Positions 37,403-46,329 are shown, counted from the stretch's first letter. The stretch: DNA of 64,000 nucleotides from Deltaproteobacteria bacterium IMCC39146 (GCA_030005635.1 JARUHP010000006.1:62001-126000), one strand, 5' to 3'. The notes: generated by a model not told the origin, from the sequence alone. Translations and numbers: made by a program.

Positions 37403-38683
37403 TTATTTGGTAAGAGCAGTGTTCGGTAAAAACAACGCAATGTCCGGGAAAATGACCAGCATCGCCGTAACGAACATCAGGATCAAAATAAAGGGAGGAG
37501 TGTGGCCAATGACTTCGAGATACGGCCTTCGGAATATCAGCTGGGCGGTAAAGATGTCGCAGCCGAACGGTGGCGTCGCAGAACCGACTGCCGTCTGCAG
37601 ACAGACCAAAGTTCCAAGCAGGACCGGGTCCACTCCTGCGGAGACAACGTAGGGTTGAAAAATCGGGCTCAGGACGTAAATAGCGACAATTGGGTCAACA
37701 AACATACAGGCAACAAAATAGGCGATGATCACTACCACTATTACTCGCAATTCCGACGGATCAGTCCCAAGCAGGTGCGGCATCACTGCCTGTGGGATGC
37801 GGAGAAAACTAAGCATCCAAGATAGGGCCTGTCCGGCTCCGACCAGAATAAAAACCACTCCGGTAATGACCCCGGTCTGCAAAACTGCATCATGAATCTT
37901 GTGCAGAGTCAAACTCCTGTAAATCAGCAATTCCAGAATCAGCGCATACGCAACCGCTGCTGCCGAAGCTTCAGTCGGGCTAAAGACTCCGGAATAGATG
38001 CCGCCAATGATGACAACTGGGAAGCCCATCACCGGTAGTCCATCTTTAAGAGCAGCCATTCTTTCTGGCCAGGCAACCTTAGGCAGTTGACCGATTTTAT
38101 TCTTTTTTGAATAAAGGTATGAATAGAGAGAAAAGAGAAAGAACACCAATAGTCCCGGCAAAATTCCAGCTAAAAAAAGTTTTCCAATTGAGGTACTGGT
38201 GGCTACACCGTAAACGATAAAACCGATACTGGGCGGGATTAGATAGGCGATATCGCTGGCGTTGATAATCAGGCCTATAGAGAAGGAACTGGGATAGCCT
38301 GCCTCTAATAGCATTGGTCGCATGGTCCCGCCGATAGCGGCCACCGTAGCTTGCGTTGAACCGGAAACGGAGCCAAACAAAGTACAACTGGCATTGGCCG
38401 TTATCGGCAAGCCACCTGGCAGGTGACCGACAAATGCCTGAACCATCCGAATCAGCTTTTGTGCTGACTTGCCGGAGGTAATCAGATTGGCCGAGAGGAT
38501 AAACATCGGCACACAGACCAAGGCCGCCGGGGTAACTCCGGTCAGAACCTGTTGTACCAGAACCTGGGAGCTCATATTCGGCATGTAGATGGTGATATGT
38601 AAAATCAGTGATCCGAGAAGCACGATCATGAAGGGGAAGCCGAGCAGTAGCATACTTATCATGCTGATCAAGAAAACAGTCAT
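37403..38683 (-). CDS. dctM: TRAP transporter large permease (DctM), cargo copy 2
   Basis: A 426-residue TRAP permease with NASCTLFGSVSGSTQATVAAIGGTM, LIPPSIGFIVYGVATSTSIG and the C-terminal LQTAVGSATPPFGCDIFTAQ. The gap to dctQ is 3 nt. It belongs to the second cargo transporter, grouped with the racemase-family, M24, DpaL and M20 genes. Confidence 0.92.
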   Translation of the reverse strand: MTVFLISMISMLLLGFPFMIVLLGSLILHITIYMPNMSSQVLVQQVLTGVTPAALVCVPMFILSANLITSGKSAQKLIRMVQAFVGHLPGGLPITANASCTLFGSVSGSTQATVAAIGGTMRPMLLEAGYPSSFSIGLIINASDIAYLIPPSIGFIVYGVATSTSIGKLFLAGILPGLLVFFLFSLYSYLYSKKNKIGQLPKVAWPERMAALKDGLPVMGFPVVIIGGIYSGVFSPTEASAAAVAYALILELLIYRSLTLHKIHDAVLQTGVITGVVFILVGAGQALSWMLSFLRIPQAVMPHLLGTDPSELRVIVVVIIAYFVACMFVDPIVAIYVLSPIFQPYVVSAGVDPVLLGTLVCLQTAVGSATPPFGCDIFTAQLIFRRPYLEVIGHTPPFILILMFVTAMLVIFPDIALFLPNTALTK

Positions 38684-38686
38684 ATT

Positions 38687-39265
38687 TTACTCTCCATCAC
38701 ATAACTCTTCTTCATCATATTCACTTTGCTGCTCAGGCGAAATCCAGGTGTCCGGTTCGACTAAGTTTTTGATGATGGTGCGTAAAAACTGAATACCAGC
38801 AAGGGCGAACCCGATCGGTGTGATGATGTAGAAAACCCACACCGGAAGCCGCAGCGCCGGTGTCTCATGCGCCCGCTGCATGCTGTGTATCAGGTATTCG
38901 TAAGCCGCATTGGCCATATAGAACATCACCCCAGCGCTGATCAGGGAGATAAAGATAATAAAGACCTTTTCCACCTTAGGACTCATAATTTCGAGGAAAG
39001 CGCCCATGCGGATATGTCGACCCCGGCGCACACCGTAACTGAGTCCGACAAAGGTGGTAAAAATCACAAGAAATTCCGATATCTCTTCTGCAAAATAGAT
39101 ACTGGTAAACAGCTCTCTGGCGATAAAGTTGATAATCAACAGTGCTGCAAGTGCGGTAACGCAAAAGAGCAGACTACCGACCTCAAACCAGTTGAGTAGT
39201 TTGCCGACCAGCCGAAAGAATCTGTTGAAAGGCGAACGAGACGTACGCTTTTCATCTTTAGTCAT
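38687..39265 (-). CDS. dctQ: TRAP transporter small permease (DctQ), cargo copy 2
   Basis: A 192-residue DctQ subunit with four helices and the family block ELFTSIYFAEEISEFLVIFTTFVGLSYGVRRGRHIRMG. It has a slightly longer acidic C-terminus than usual. It lies directly upstream of dctM and downstream of the hairpin that follows dctP. Confidence 0.9.
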   Translation of the reverse strand: MTKDEKRTSRSPFNRFFRLVGKLLNWFEVGSLLFCVTALAALLIINFIARELFTSIYFAEEISEFLVIFTTFVGLSYGVRRGRHIRMGAFLEIMSPKVEKVFIIFISLISAGVMFYMANAAYEYLIHSMQRAHETPALRLPVWVFYIITPIGFALAGIQFLRTIIKNLVEPDTWISPEQQSEYDEEELCDGE

Positions 39266-39286
39266 AACAACAACCTTTAAAAAGGT

Positions 39287-39337
39287 GGTCGCGCCCCCGC
39301 AACGGAGAGTGAGGAGGGGGTGCCGCAGGGGGCGACC
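39287..39337 (-). terminator. GC-rich hairpin between dctP and dctQ (copy 2)
   Basis: Long complementary arms (GGTCGCGCCCCCGC and GCAGGGGGCGACC) form a strong stem, followed on the minus strand by TTTTT. It lies in the dctP-dctQ gap, like the hairpin of the host TRAP operon, and probably allows only partial read-through into the permease genes. Confidence 0.7.
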
Positions 39338-39348
39338 GGTGGTAACTC

Positions 39349-40395
39349 CTAGATACCGAGTGCTTGCTTGGCGTCTTTCAGATCCTGGAGCAGGGAGTCA
39401 AGCGCCTGCTGAGCGTCCGGACCACCGATTTCCACAAAATTCGAGTAGTTCGATTTGGAAATCTGCTTCATTTCGTCGACTTGGGCATCGTTGAATTCGT
39501 AGAATTCGATACTAGGTTTCTCGGCTTTAATCTTCTTCATGTCTTCTTCGTTCCGGGCCTCAATCCATTTGGCAGAAGCAAGGGCTGAATCGGCCCAGAA
39601 CTGGCGCATCTTCTGCTGCGCTTCTACCGGCAGGGAATCAAAAACCTTGGCGTTGATGGTCGGGATACCCATGTAGGCCTCGTTGTCCATCTTGATGAAG
39701 TGGTCGGTAACTTCGAAGAACTTCATGCTATAGTTGGCAAAGATCGGGTTCATCTGCGCATCGATCATGCCCATCTGCAGACCGCCGTAAACCTCACCAA
39801 AGCTCATTGGGGTCGGACTGGCACCGTAAGCCTTGTACTGGTCAACCAGAATCTTGGAGGACATGACGCGCAACTTCAGTCCTTTAAGGTCGGCCATAGA
39901 TTTTGCAGGCTTCTTCGAAGTGACCCACATCCAGTCTTCCCAGATCAGGCCGAGAGGAACCATGCCGTTACGACGGAAAGACTTTTCCAAGACAGCCATG
40001 AATTTGCCGTTTTTGACAATCCATTCCAGTACTTCAGGAGCCTTTTCACGTGGCCAGATGTGGTGAAGACCCAGCACCTGGGCTTCTGGAACAAAGGAGC
40101 TAATCCAGGCATAATCGGTCACCACAAATTCGATAACGCCCATTTGACAAAGCTCGTTGATGTCGCGTGTGTCGCCGAGGGCGCCATAAGGATAGACGGC
40201 GATATCAATTTTACCGTCCGACCAAGACTTCATCTCATCGGAAAACTTCTTTGACCAGACTGTCATGCTATCGTTTTCCAGATCCTCCGTTGCTAAGCGG
40301 GCAGTGAATTCCTTTCCAGTATACTCACCGGCAAAGACCATCCCAGCACTGGCCAAACAGACCAGAACTAATGCAAACCCAACCAATTTTTTCAT
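39349..40395 (-). CDS. dctP: TRAP transporter substrate-binding protein (DctP), cargo copy 2
   Basis: A 348-residue exported DctP protein. The ATG at 40395 begins a normal signal peptide (MKKLVGFALVLVCLASAGMVFAG) with AAGGAG upstream; the longer frame to 40482 adds 29 residues without a ribosome site and overlaps the racemase gene. Family motifs include LKGLKLRVMSSKILVDQYKAYGASPTPMSFGEVYGGLQMGMIDAQMNP. The gate Arg is present, so a carboxylate-bearing solute is likely. Confidence 0.92.
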   Translation of the reverse strand: MKKLVGFALVLVCLASAGMVFAGEYTGKEFTARLATEDLENDSMTVWSKKFSDEMKSWSDGKIDIAVYPYGALGDTRDINELCQMGVIEFVVTDYAWISSFVPEAQVLGLHHIWPREKAPEVLEWIVKNGKFMAVLEKSFRRNGMVPLGLIWEDWMWVTSKKPAKSMADLKGLKLRVMSSKILVDQYKAYGASPTPMSFGEVYGGLQMGMIDAQMNPIFANYSMKFFEVTDHFIKMDNEAYMGIPTINAKVFDSLPVEAQQKMRQFWADSALASAKWIEARNEEDMKKIKAEKPSIEFYEFNDAQVDEMKQISKSNYSNFVEIGGPDAQQALDSLLQDLKDAKQALGI

Positions 40396-40427
40396 CTTGT
40401 GACTCCTTATCCTTGGGGTGAATGACA

Positions 40428-40443
40428 GTGGGAACAAGTTCCC
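40428..40443. promoter_or_regulatory. 16-bp palindrome upstream of dctP copy 2
   Basis: TGGGAACAAGTTCCCA is a near-perfect palindrome in the 79-bp gap between the racemase-family gene and dctP. It may be an operator or a small attenuating hairpin. Confidence 0.4.
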
Positions 40444-40474
40444 AGTAATAAAAAAAGCAGAACAGCTAAGAGAT

Positions 40475-41254
40475 TTATTCATCTATTTTCAGGCGGAACA
40501 GGGAACCGAACCCAGAGACCGTTTGCTGCTGTCCGAGCGACTGCAGTACATGCCAGGCCAACGCTTGATTACTGGTGACCACCGGCTTGCCGAGTTCCTG
40601 CTCGGCTCTCTCAATCGCCAACGATGAGCGTAGAGCGGTACAAGAGATGAACAGCAGATCAGCCTGTTCGTCACAGACTTCCAGGGCCGCACGGTAGATG
40701 GTGTCCGGTGAAATCGAGGTCATATCGATATCGTTTTCAAAGCCGAAACCTGTGATATTCAACAACTCGTAACCCTGCCGGACAAAATGCTGACCCATCT
40801 CAGCATTGATCTCATCATTGTAGGGAGTCAGAACAGAGATCTTTTTTGCACCAAACGCCTTAAAGGCTTCTTGTGCGGCAACCACCGGGTTGGTAACCGG
40901 GATGCCGGGCCATGCAGCATGGATCAACGCGTTCAGTTTTTCCGTACCGATAGCTATAGTGCCGGAGGTACAACCATAGATCATCGCGTCGACACCGAGC
41001 CCCGGCAGTATCCCTTCTGCAGCACGGGTCACATCACCAGTCATTGCCAGCAAGTTTTCGATGGTGAGTGGATTGGCATTTTTGACCCGGTTGGTAAAAA
41101 CCTCTAACCCTTCAGGAAAGATGCGGCGCAAATCCTGTTCACTGTTGAAATCGGTTGCAAGGGCCAGCAGTCCGACCCGCCCAAGGGGAGCGATGTTGTC
41201 GAGTTCAACCGAAGCCTGTACTTGCTGGACGTTGACTGTCTGTTCTTTACTCAC
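40475..41254 (-). CDS. Asp/Glu racemase superfamily enzyme (maleate isomerase/EutA-like)
   Basis: A 259-residue protein of the Asp/Glu/hydantoin racemase superfamily. Both catalytic cysteines are present: Cys95 in YGCTSGT and Cys205 in ISCTALRS. Its overall form (no signal peptide, N-terminal GRVGLLALATDFNSEQDLRRIFPEGLEVFTNRV) is closest to the maleate isomerase, arylmalonate decarboxylase and EutA branch. EutA acts in hydroxyectoine catabolism. The start is GTG at 41254 with AAGGAG upstream. It is 10 bp from the M24 gene, in one operon with DpaL and M20. Confidence 0.85.
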   Translation of the reverse strand: MSKEQTVNVQQVQASVELDNIAPLGRVGLLALATDFNSEQDLRRIFPEGLEVFTNRVKNANPLTIENLLAMTGDVTRAAEGILPGLGVDAMIYGCTSGTIAIGTEKLNALIHAAWPGIPVTNPVVAAQEAFKAFGAKKISVLTPYNDEINAEMGQHFVRQGYELLNITGFGFENDIDMTSISPDTIYRAALEVCDEQADLLFISCTALRSSLAIERAEQELGKPVVTSNQALAWHVLQSLGQQQTVSGFGSLFRLKIDE

Positions 41255-41264
41255 AGGTTTCTCC

Positions 41265-42434
41265 TTAACCGATAATCGGAATTTCGGCCGATGCCCGACG
41301 CGACAGCATTTCTGCTCCCGATTCGGTGATCAGCAGATTCTCTTCGTGAACCATCTGCTTGCCAGCAGCGAAAGTCATCCCCGGCTCCAAGGTAACAATC
41401 ATGCCAGGCTTCAGTTCAGTATGATCAGCCGGGGTCACAGAAGGTCCTTCGGTCAACTGGATACCGAGGCCATGCCCCATACGACCGACATCGTTACTCA
41501 GAGCACCACCTGACTCCAGCACCGTCCACATCGCTTGCCAGAGATCGGACATTTTCGCTCCCGGACGGGCTGCGGTAAAACCGGCATCAGTCGCCTGATA
41601 GACGGTTCGGTAAGCCTGCTGCAACTGGTCGTCGGCATAGCCGAAAGCAAAGTTACGATCGAAATCACTGAAGTAGCCATCGAAAGTGGTGCCGGTATCG
41701 ATGATCAGTACGTCGCCCTCTTCCAAGACCCGGTCATTCGGTCCCATGATGATGCTGTCGTAACCACCGGCTCCAGAGCCGGAGATCAGGTAGGGTGAAT
41801 TGTCGGCGCCACGCTGCAGCAGGTCGATCCGAAAACGCTGGCAAATCTGGCGTTCTGTTTCACCAATTTGCAAACTGCACGGCAGAGCTTCAAAGGCAGC
41901 TGAAGTCAAATCGCAGACAAAACGAATTTTTTCTATCTCCTCCGCTGACTTGATATTGCGTAGATGCCGGATCAGTGGCATCGAATCGACAATTTCGAGC
42001 GGCTGGATCGCTTGCACCAATAGCTGATAATCCCCGGCCGGCATCCGTAGCAGGCTTTCGTGGCCAAGGGTCACACCGAGGCGACCGAAACGGGTAGTCT
42101 TTTCTTTGATGACCGCTGACAACAGTGAAATACCGTCATCCTCAGGACGAGGGGCCGGCCAGGTACGGATATCCTCAAGCCAGGTCGAGACCATACCGCT
42201 GAGGCCAATCTCTGGAATAATCGCGATCGGTCGTCCTTCCAGCGGTACAATCACAAACCAGGGCCGAGTGGGACTCTCCCAAAACTGACTAAAAAAACCG
42301 CTGAAATAACGGACATTCGGTTCTGTCGTCAAGAGCAGGGCATCGATCCGCTGCTCGCGCATCAACCGCTGGGCCTGTGCGGTGCGTTGTTCGAATTCGG
42401 TATGGGTAAACCCTCGAGGAGGAGCTGTTAGCAT
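41265..42434 (-). CDS. M24 family hydrolase (Xaa-Pro peptidase-like)
   Basis: A 389-residue pita-bread-fold enzyme with the creatinase N-domain (residues about 12-150) and a C-terminal M24 domain. All five metal ligands are visible: Asp246 (IIDTG), Asp257 (FSDFDR), His321 (GHGLG), Glu350 (TLEPGM) and Glu364/365 (HEENLL). This favours a metal-dependent aminopeptidase or amidohydrolase over the metal-free ectoine hydrolases and creatinases. Its ATG overlaps the last codons of the dpaL gene, so expression is coupled. It probably cleaves an amide bond in the imported compound. Confidence 0.85.
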   Translation of the reverse strand: MLTAPPRGFTHTEFEQRTAQAQRLMREQRIDALLLTTEPNVRYFSGFFSQFWESPTRPWFVIVPLEGRPIAIIPEIGLSGMVSTWLEDIRTWPAPRPEDDGISLLSAVIKEKTTRFGRLGVTLGHESLLRMPAGDYQLLVQAIQPLEIVDSMPLIRHLRNIKSAEEIEKIRFVCDLTSAAFEALPCSLQIGETERQICQRFRIDLLQRGADNSPYLISGSGAGGYDSIIMGPNDRVLEEGDVLIIDTGTTFDGYFSDFDRNFAFGYADDQLQQAYRTVYQATDAGFTAARPGAKMSDLWQAMWTVLESGGALSNDVGRMGHGLGIQLTEGPSVTPADHTELKPGMIVTLEPGMTFAAGKQMVHEENLLITESGAEMLSRRASAEIPIIG

Positions 42435-43687
42435 GATTTATCCTCGTTAGCTACGGGCATGGTTGCAGCCACTTCATCAGCGCTCCGGCCGACCAAGGTC
42501 CGATAAATCTCTGGGTCGGTCGCGCCCTCAGTTCCGTAGAGCAGGACCTGGCTACTCTCATTCAGTTGCAGCGCCTCTTTCAATTCAGGATCACTGCAGG
42601 CGGCAATCAGAGCGGAAACCCCGGCGACAGCAGACTCACCAGCGATCACCGGCCGAGAGGCATAGCAGCCGTCAGCCAGGGAGCGCATCGCCGGGGCAAT
42701 CAGCTCGTCGGGGATTGTCATAAAATCATTAGTGCCACAGCTGAGAATCTGCCAGGCCAGAAAAGACACCTTACCGCACGACATCCCAGCCATAACTGAC
42801 TCTTCGACAACTTTGACCACGGTCGGCTCACCGTTTCTGGCACTCTGAAATAAACAATCGGCGCGATCTGGCTCGACAATCACAAAACGTGGACGCTTGC
42901 CACCAAGGGTCTGCCACAAATAGCCACACATCGCACCAGCCAGACCGCCGACACCACCTTGAACAAAGGTATGGGTGAGTTGGATATCTGCAGGCAGCTG
43001 GGCACTGATTTCATTAGCCATCACCGTATAGCCGGCCATGACATGGCGAGGCAGATCCGTGTAGCCTTCGTAAGAGGTATCGGAGACGATAAACCAGCCG
43101 TTATCATCAGCCCGTTTGGCGGCCTCAACGACCGAATCGTCATAGTTGCCAGCGATCCGGACGACTTCGGCACCTAACTCCTCCATGGCGGTTTGACGGC
43201 CAGCACTCACTTCGGCGTGAATGTAAATCACACATTGGCAACCGAACAGCCGGGCTCCCCAGGCGACCGAGCGACCATGGTTACCATCGGTGGCGCTGAT
43301 GACGGTGATCTCCTTGACCAGTTCGGCGTAACTGCCATTGCGGATACTTGCGAAATTGACCTGTTGACCAACACGCTTCGAGATCTGTTGCTGAAGCAGG
43401 CAAAGCACCTCATAGGCTCCACCTAACGACTTGAAACTACCGAGACCGAAACGCGTCGATTCGTCCTTGTAGTAAATGCCGGCAATCCCGAGCTCTTTTG
43501 CTAAGCCATCGAGACTGAGCAATTCTGTCGCCCGGTAACTTGGCCACTGACTGATTTCGGTTACCGCACGCTTGCAGGCCTGAACATCAAAAATTTCTTT
43601 CAGTTGTGCTGGATAGTCGCCCTGCCCATCGGCAACCGGGTTGTGGAAATAATCGATCTGCACCTTGTCATAAACTGTATCTAACAT
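42428..43687 (-). CDS. dpaL: diaminopropionate ammonia-lyase
   Basis: A 419-residue fold-type II PLP enzyme converting 2,3-diaminopropionate to pyruvate and two ammonia. Key matches are KDESTRFGLGSFKSLGGAYEV (PLP Lys86), ATDGNHGRSVAWGARLFGC, GNYDDSVVEAA, SDTSYEGYTDLPRHVMAGY and HTFVQGGVGGLAGA, all as in E. coli YgeX/DpaL. The reaction passes through 2-aminoacrylate, which explains a ridA gene on the same element. It lies between the M20 and M24 genes (18-bp gap and 7-nt overlap). The exact diamino acid used could differ. Confidence 0.93.
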   Translation of the reverse strand: MLDTVYDKVQIDYFHNPVADGQGDYPAQLKEIFDVQACKRAVTEISQWPSYRATELLSLDGLAKELGIAGIYYKDESTRFGLGSFKSLGGAYEVLCLLQQQISKRVGQQVNFASIRNGSYAELVKEITVISATDGNHGRSVAWGARLFGCQCVIYIHAEVSAGRQTAMEELGAEVVRIAGNYDDSVVEAAKRADDNGWFIVSDTSYEGYTDLPRHVMAGYTVMANEISAQLPADIQLTHTFVQGGVGGLAGAMCGYLWQTLGGKRPRFVIVEPDRADCLFQSARNGEPTVVKVVEESVMAGMSCGKVSFLAWQILSCGTNDFMTIPDELIAPAMRSLADGCYASRPVIAGESAVAGVSALIAACSDPELKEALQLNESSQVLLYGTEGATDPEIYRTLVGRSADEVAATMPVANEDKSC

Positions 43688-43705
43688 AACTTGCGTACCA
43701 CCCTG

Positions 43706-44881
43706 TCAGCTTGCAGTAAGTTGGGATTCGACCAGATGGACCCAGAAGTCGGCTCCAGTCGTCAGGTTGTCATCATGGAAGTTGTAGCGGGGGTTATGCA
43801 GACCGGCACTCTCAGGATCTTCAGTGCCATTACCGATAAACAGGAAGCAGCCTGGCTTGATCCGCAGCATCTCGCCGAAATCCTCTGAGGCCATAAAAGG
43901 CGGACAATCAAGGATGAGCCTTTCTTCACCAACAATCTGACGAGCGACCTCTTCGGCGATAGCCGCTTCAGTGCGAGTGTTAATGGTAGAAATAAATTCA
44001 TTGCTGTAGGTGAAATTACAGCCCGCGCCGTGCGCTGCGCAGATACCATGGGCAATTCGGCCCATGGCTATTTCAATCTGTTGCTGCACGGCCGGTGTAA
44101 AGGAACGAGTATCGCCTTTGAGAGTAACAGTCGTCGGCAGCACGTTAGTTGTTCCATCGGCAATGAACTCGGTCACCGAAATAACGGCATTATCTACAGT
44201 ATTGAGGACCCTTGAGACCACCGACTGAAGTGCTGAAACAATCTCAGCGCCGACCAGGATCGGATCGATCCCGAGGTGCGGTAGTGCGGCATGTGTCCCC
44301 TTACCAGAAATGATGATTTCGAAGTGATCCTCACACGCCATCACAGGCCCCGGTCGTATAGCCAAGGTTCCGAGAGGAAGCGACGGCATGTTATGCATGC
44401 CATAGACAGCGTCAGCCGGAAAGCGTTTGAACAGACCATCGGCGAGCATTGACTTGGCGCCATAGCCAAGCTCTTCGGCAGGCTGGAAGATGAAATAGAC
44501 AATTCCGTCAAAGTTACCTTTATTAGATAGGTGCTGTGCAGCACCGAGCAACATCGCCATATGACCATCGTGGCCGCAGGCATGCATCTTCCCGGTAGAT
44601 TTCGAGCGATAGTCAAAACTGTTTTCTTCGACAATAGCCAGAGCATCCATATCGGACCGCAATGCAATGCTTCGCGACCCGTGGCCCCGCTTGAGGATGC
44701 CAACAACTCCGGTGCCACCGACCCCTGTGTGCACCTCGATATCAAGGCCTCGCAGCAGTTCGGCAATAGTTGCAGCGGTACGCTGTTCTTCACAACCTAA
44801 TTCGGGGTGCGCATGGAAGTCATGACGCCACTGAGTCATCATTTCATGGAGATAAGCTGTAGCTTGAGCGTGTTTGTTCAT
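43706..44881 (-). CDS. M20 family amidohydrolase (N-acyl amino acid hydrolase-like)
   Basis: A 391-residue metallo-amidohydrolase of the hippurate hydrolase/IAA-amino acid hydrolase group. Metal-binding motifs are MHACGHDGHMAML, FQPAEE and the late His in HNPRYNFHDD; ALRSDMDAL is also typical. It would release a free amino acid from an N-acyl derivative. The ATG at 44881 is preferred; a longer frame from a TTG at 44911 has no ribosome site. It is the first gene of the M20-dpaL-M24-racemase-TRAP operon. E. coli has a similar pairing (ygeX-ygeY). Confidence 0.92.
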   Translation of the reverse strand: MNKHAQATAYLHEMMTQWRHDFHAHPELGCEEQRTAATIAELLRGLDIEVHTGVGGTGVVGILKRGHGSRSIALRSDMDALAIVEENSFDYRSKSTGKMHACGHDGHMAMLLGAAQHLSNKGNFDGIVYFIFQPAEELGYGAKSMLADGLFKRFPADAVYGMHNMPSLPLGTLAIRPGPVMACEDHFEIIISGKGTHAALPHLGIDPILVGAEIVSALQSVVSRVLNTVDNAVISVTEFIADGTTNVLPTTVTLKGDTRSFTPAVQQQIEIAMGRIAHGICAAHGAGCNFTYSNEFISTINTRTEAAIAEEVARQIVGEERLILDCPPFMASEDFGEMLRIKPGCFLFIGNGTEDPESAGLHNPRYNFHDDNLTTGADFWVHLVESQLTAS

Positions 44882-45346
44882 ATCAACAATCCCAAAATAG
44901 GCAAAGATCAAAAAGTGACTTTAAACCAACGTTTTAAATTTTACCGCAACCCTCAAGAATAAATTCTGCAAAGATGGTCGTTGCAGGTGTTTATTTATTC
45001 AAATAACAAAACAACAGCGCCGAATTTAGTTTTTCATGGAGTAAGTGCCCTGCCGACAATAAACCAGTACAACTCTGCCTGAAAATGAGAAAGAAAGAAA
45101 ACAGACACTTTCATTACAGGCAGGCATAGTTACAATTTATGACATCAAACGTCGCCTAAAGCCTAATTGTCGCTCGTCTGATATTTTGTGTTATTGAAAT
45201 TTGAAGGCCGTCTGAAGCCAAAAGGCAGTAATTCCTGGAACTCCTGCCGTTGACACACTTTGAAAATTCTCAGAAATTCTCTCGAACTGATCTACGGGCT
45301 GATTATTGACAGAAATGAACAATTATTACTGACCCTGATAAACAAG

Positions 45347-45376
45347 AAAACGCCCCAGAGTTTCCCAGGGCGTTTT
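45347..45376. terminator. bidirectional hairpin terminator
   Basis: Arms AAAACGCCC and GGGCGTTTT form a stem flanked by A and T runs on both sides, so it can act on either strand. No gene is recognised immediately upstream of it. Confidence 0.65.
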
Positions 45377-45541
45377 ACGTTCAATTCTTTCTGCGTGACT
45401 CCCGTCGTGGGAATCTGTATCGGATCACCCAACTACTATGATCCGGGCTTTATCTACTTTTAAATTGATTGGGTTTTTCCTAAGTGGCCTGGCGGATCAG
45501 AAACTAGCATATAATCTTCCTCCTTAATCCTTATAGACCTC

Positions 45542-45574
45542 TTGTGCTATTGAGGTAATTTCACTATAGCACAA
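45542..45574. repeat. 9-bp perfect inverted repeat
   Basis: TTGTGCTAT (45542-45550) and ATAGCACAA (45566-45574) with a 15-bp spacer. Candidate operator or recombination site; no protein can be assigned. Confidence 0.45.
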
Positions 45575-45863
45575 AAGCCAATTTGAGATACAAGAGGGGT
45601 CGGCCAGACTTTATCAGGCGACCATCATTTTGCGTATTAAAGAGCTTACTAAATACCTCTATCAATAATAAGCCGGTTGTTACTTACCTTGATATATTGG
45701 AATGAATTTGATGCAGATAAGACTCTGGATATTTGCGAGATGATTTTTACTGAAAATCCTCCCACATTGTTTTGATGCGTTCAGATTGGCTGAAAAGCTA
45801 ATTTACTGCAAACCCTGACTTCTAAGAAAATCTGCTGATAAACTCTTATTGAGTTCGACTGAA

Positions 45864-45882
45864 TCTGACAATGACTGTCAGA
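45864..45882. repeat. 7-bp perfect inverted repeat
   Basis: TCTGACA and TGTCAGA separated by 5 bp, about 700 bp upstream of the replication gene. Candidate binding site. Confidence 0.4.
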
Positions 45883-46152
45883 CAAAGCTTGAGCTACTAA
45901 AAATAATGCCATTTTGATATTCCAAAATTTATGATGTCCGAGGCAGATCTTTTAACACCGCATTCGGTGCCTTGTCCGATGCAATGTTTGGCTAGTCATT
46001 GATTATACTTTCTATGATGTCAAAAGCTGTCACAAAACCAGAGGGAGCACTGTCTGCTCCATGCTCACAGATCCAATTACACATATTACCTTTTTCGTCA
46101 TTGTTTACGGACTTTAAGGCTGGAGTATTTGTTTCTACACCCCGATTTTTTT

Positions 46153-46329
46153 TCAAAGACGCTTCCGCTTTTCTGACCAAATTCCTCCCCTAGAAGCCTT
46201 AATGCCTTTTTCATTGAGGTGTTTTGCAAGCTCCTCATAGGTCATAATTCCAAATTCGAGCTGCAAATTAATTGTCTCCGCAAAAATTCTCTCTCCAAAT
46301 GCATCTGCTTTTTTTTGAGCGAGCCTCAT
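46153..46329 (-). CDS. recombinase-type DNA-binding tail remnant
   Basis: A 58-residue frame resembling only the C-terminal helical DNA-binding part of resolvase-like recombinases: KKADAFGERIFAETINLQLEFGIMTYEELAKHLNEKGIKASRGGIWSE, ending KRKRL. The pattern of two helices, then LN-x-GI-x-x-x-RGG-x-W, is typical of that domain. No catalytic domain precedes it, so it is probably a relic of an older recombinase gene or a tiny stand-alone binding protein. It has no clear ribosome site. Confidence 0.5.
   Translation of the reverse strand: MRLAQKKADAFGERIFAETINLQLEFGIMTYEELAKHLNEKGIKASRGGIWSEKRKRL

Larger units (their letters stand above)
44882..46152. other. AT-rich gene-free stretch with several inverted repeats
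   Basis: I find no convincing protein gene in these 1.27 kb. They hold a terminator-like hairpin (45347-45376), a 9-bp inverted repeat (45542-45574), a 7-bp one (45864-45882) and a small hairpin CACCG-CATT-CGGTG (45957-45970). The stretch lies between the catabolic operon and the replication protein, and may include the cargo promoter, degraded backbone, and perhaps a replication origin. Confidence 0.45.

Noticed and set aside
41265-44881. A straightforward ectoine degradation operon
   Set aside because: The deacetylase (DoeB/EutE) and cyclodeaminase (EutC) are missing, the M24 enzyme keeps its metal site, and the PLP enzyme matches diaminopropionate ammonia-lyase instead.
45260-45463. 67-aa open frame in the gene-free part of the element
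   Set aside because: It runs through a terminator hairpin (45347-45376) and has no ribosome site or recognisable motif.
45992-46180. 62-aa minus-strand frame next to the recombinase-tail remnant
   Set aside because: Low complexity, unclear start and no family match; probably degraded DNA.
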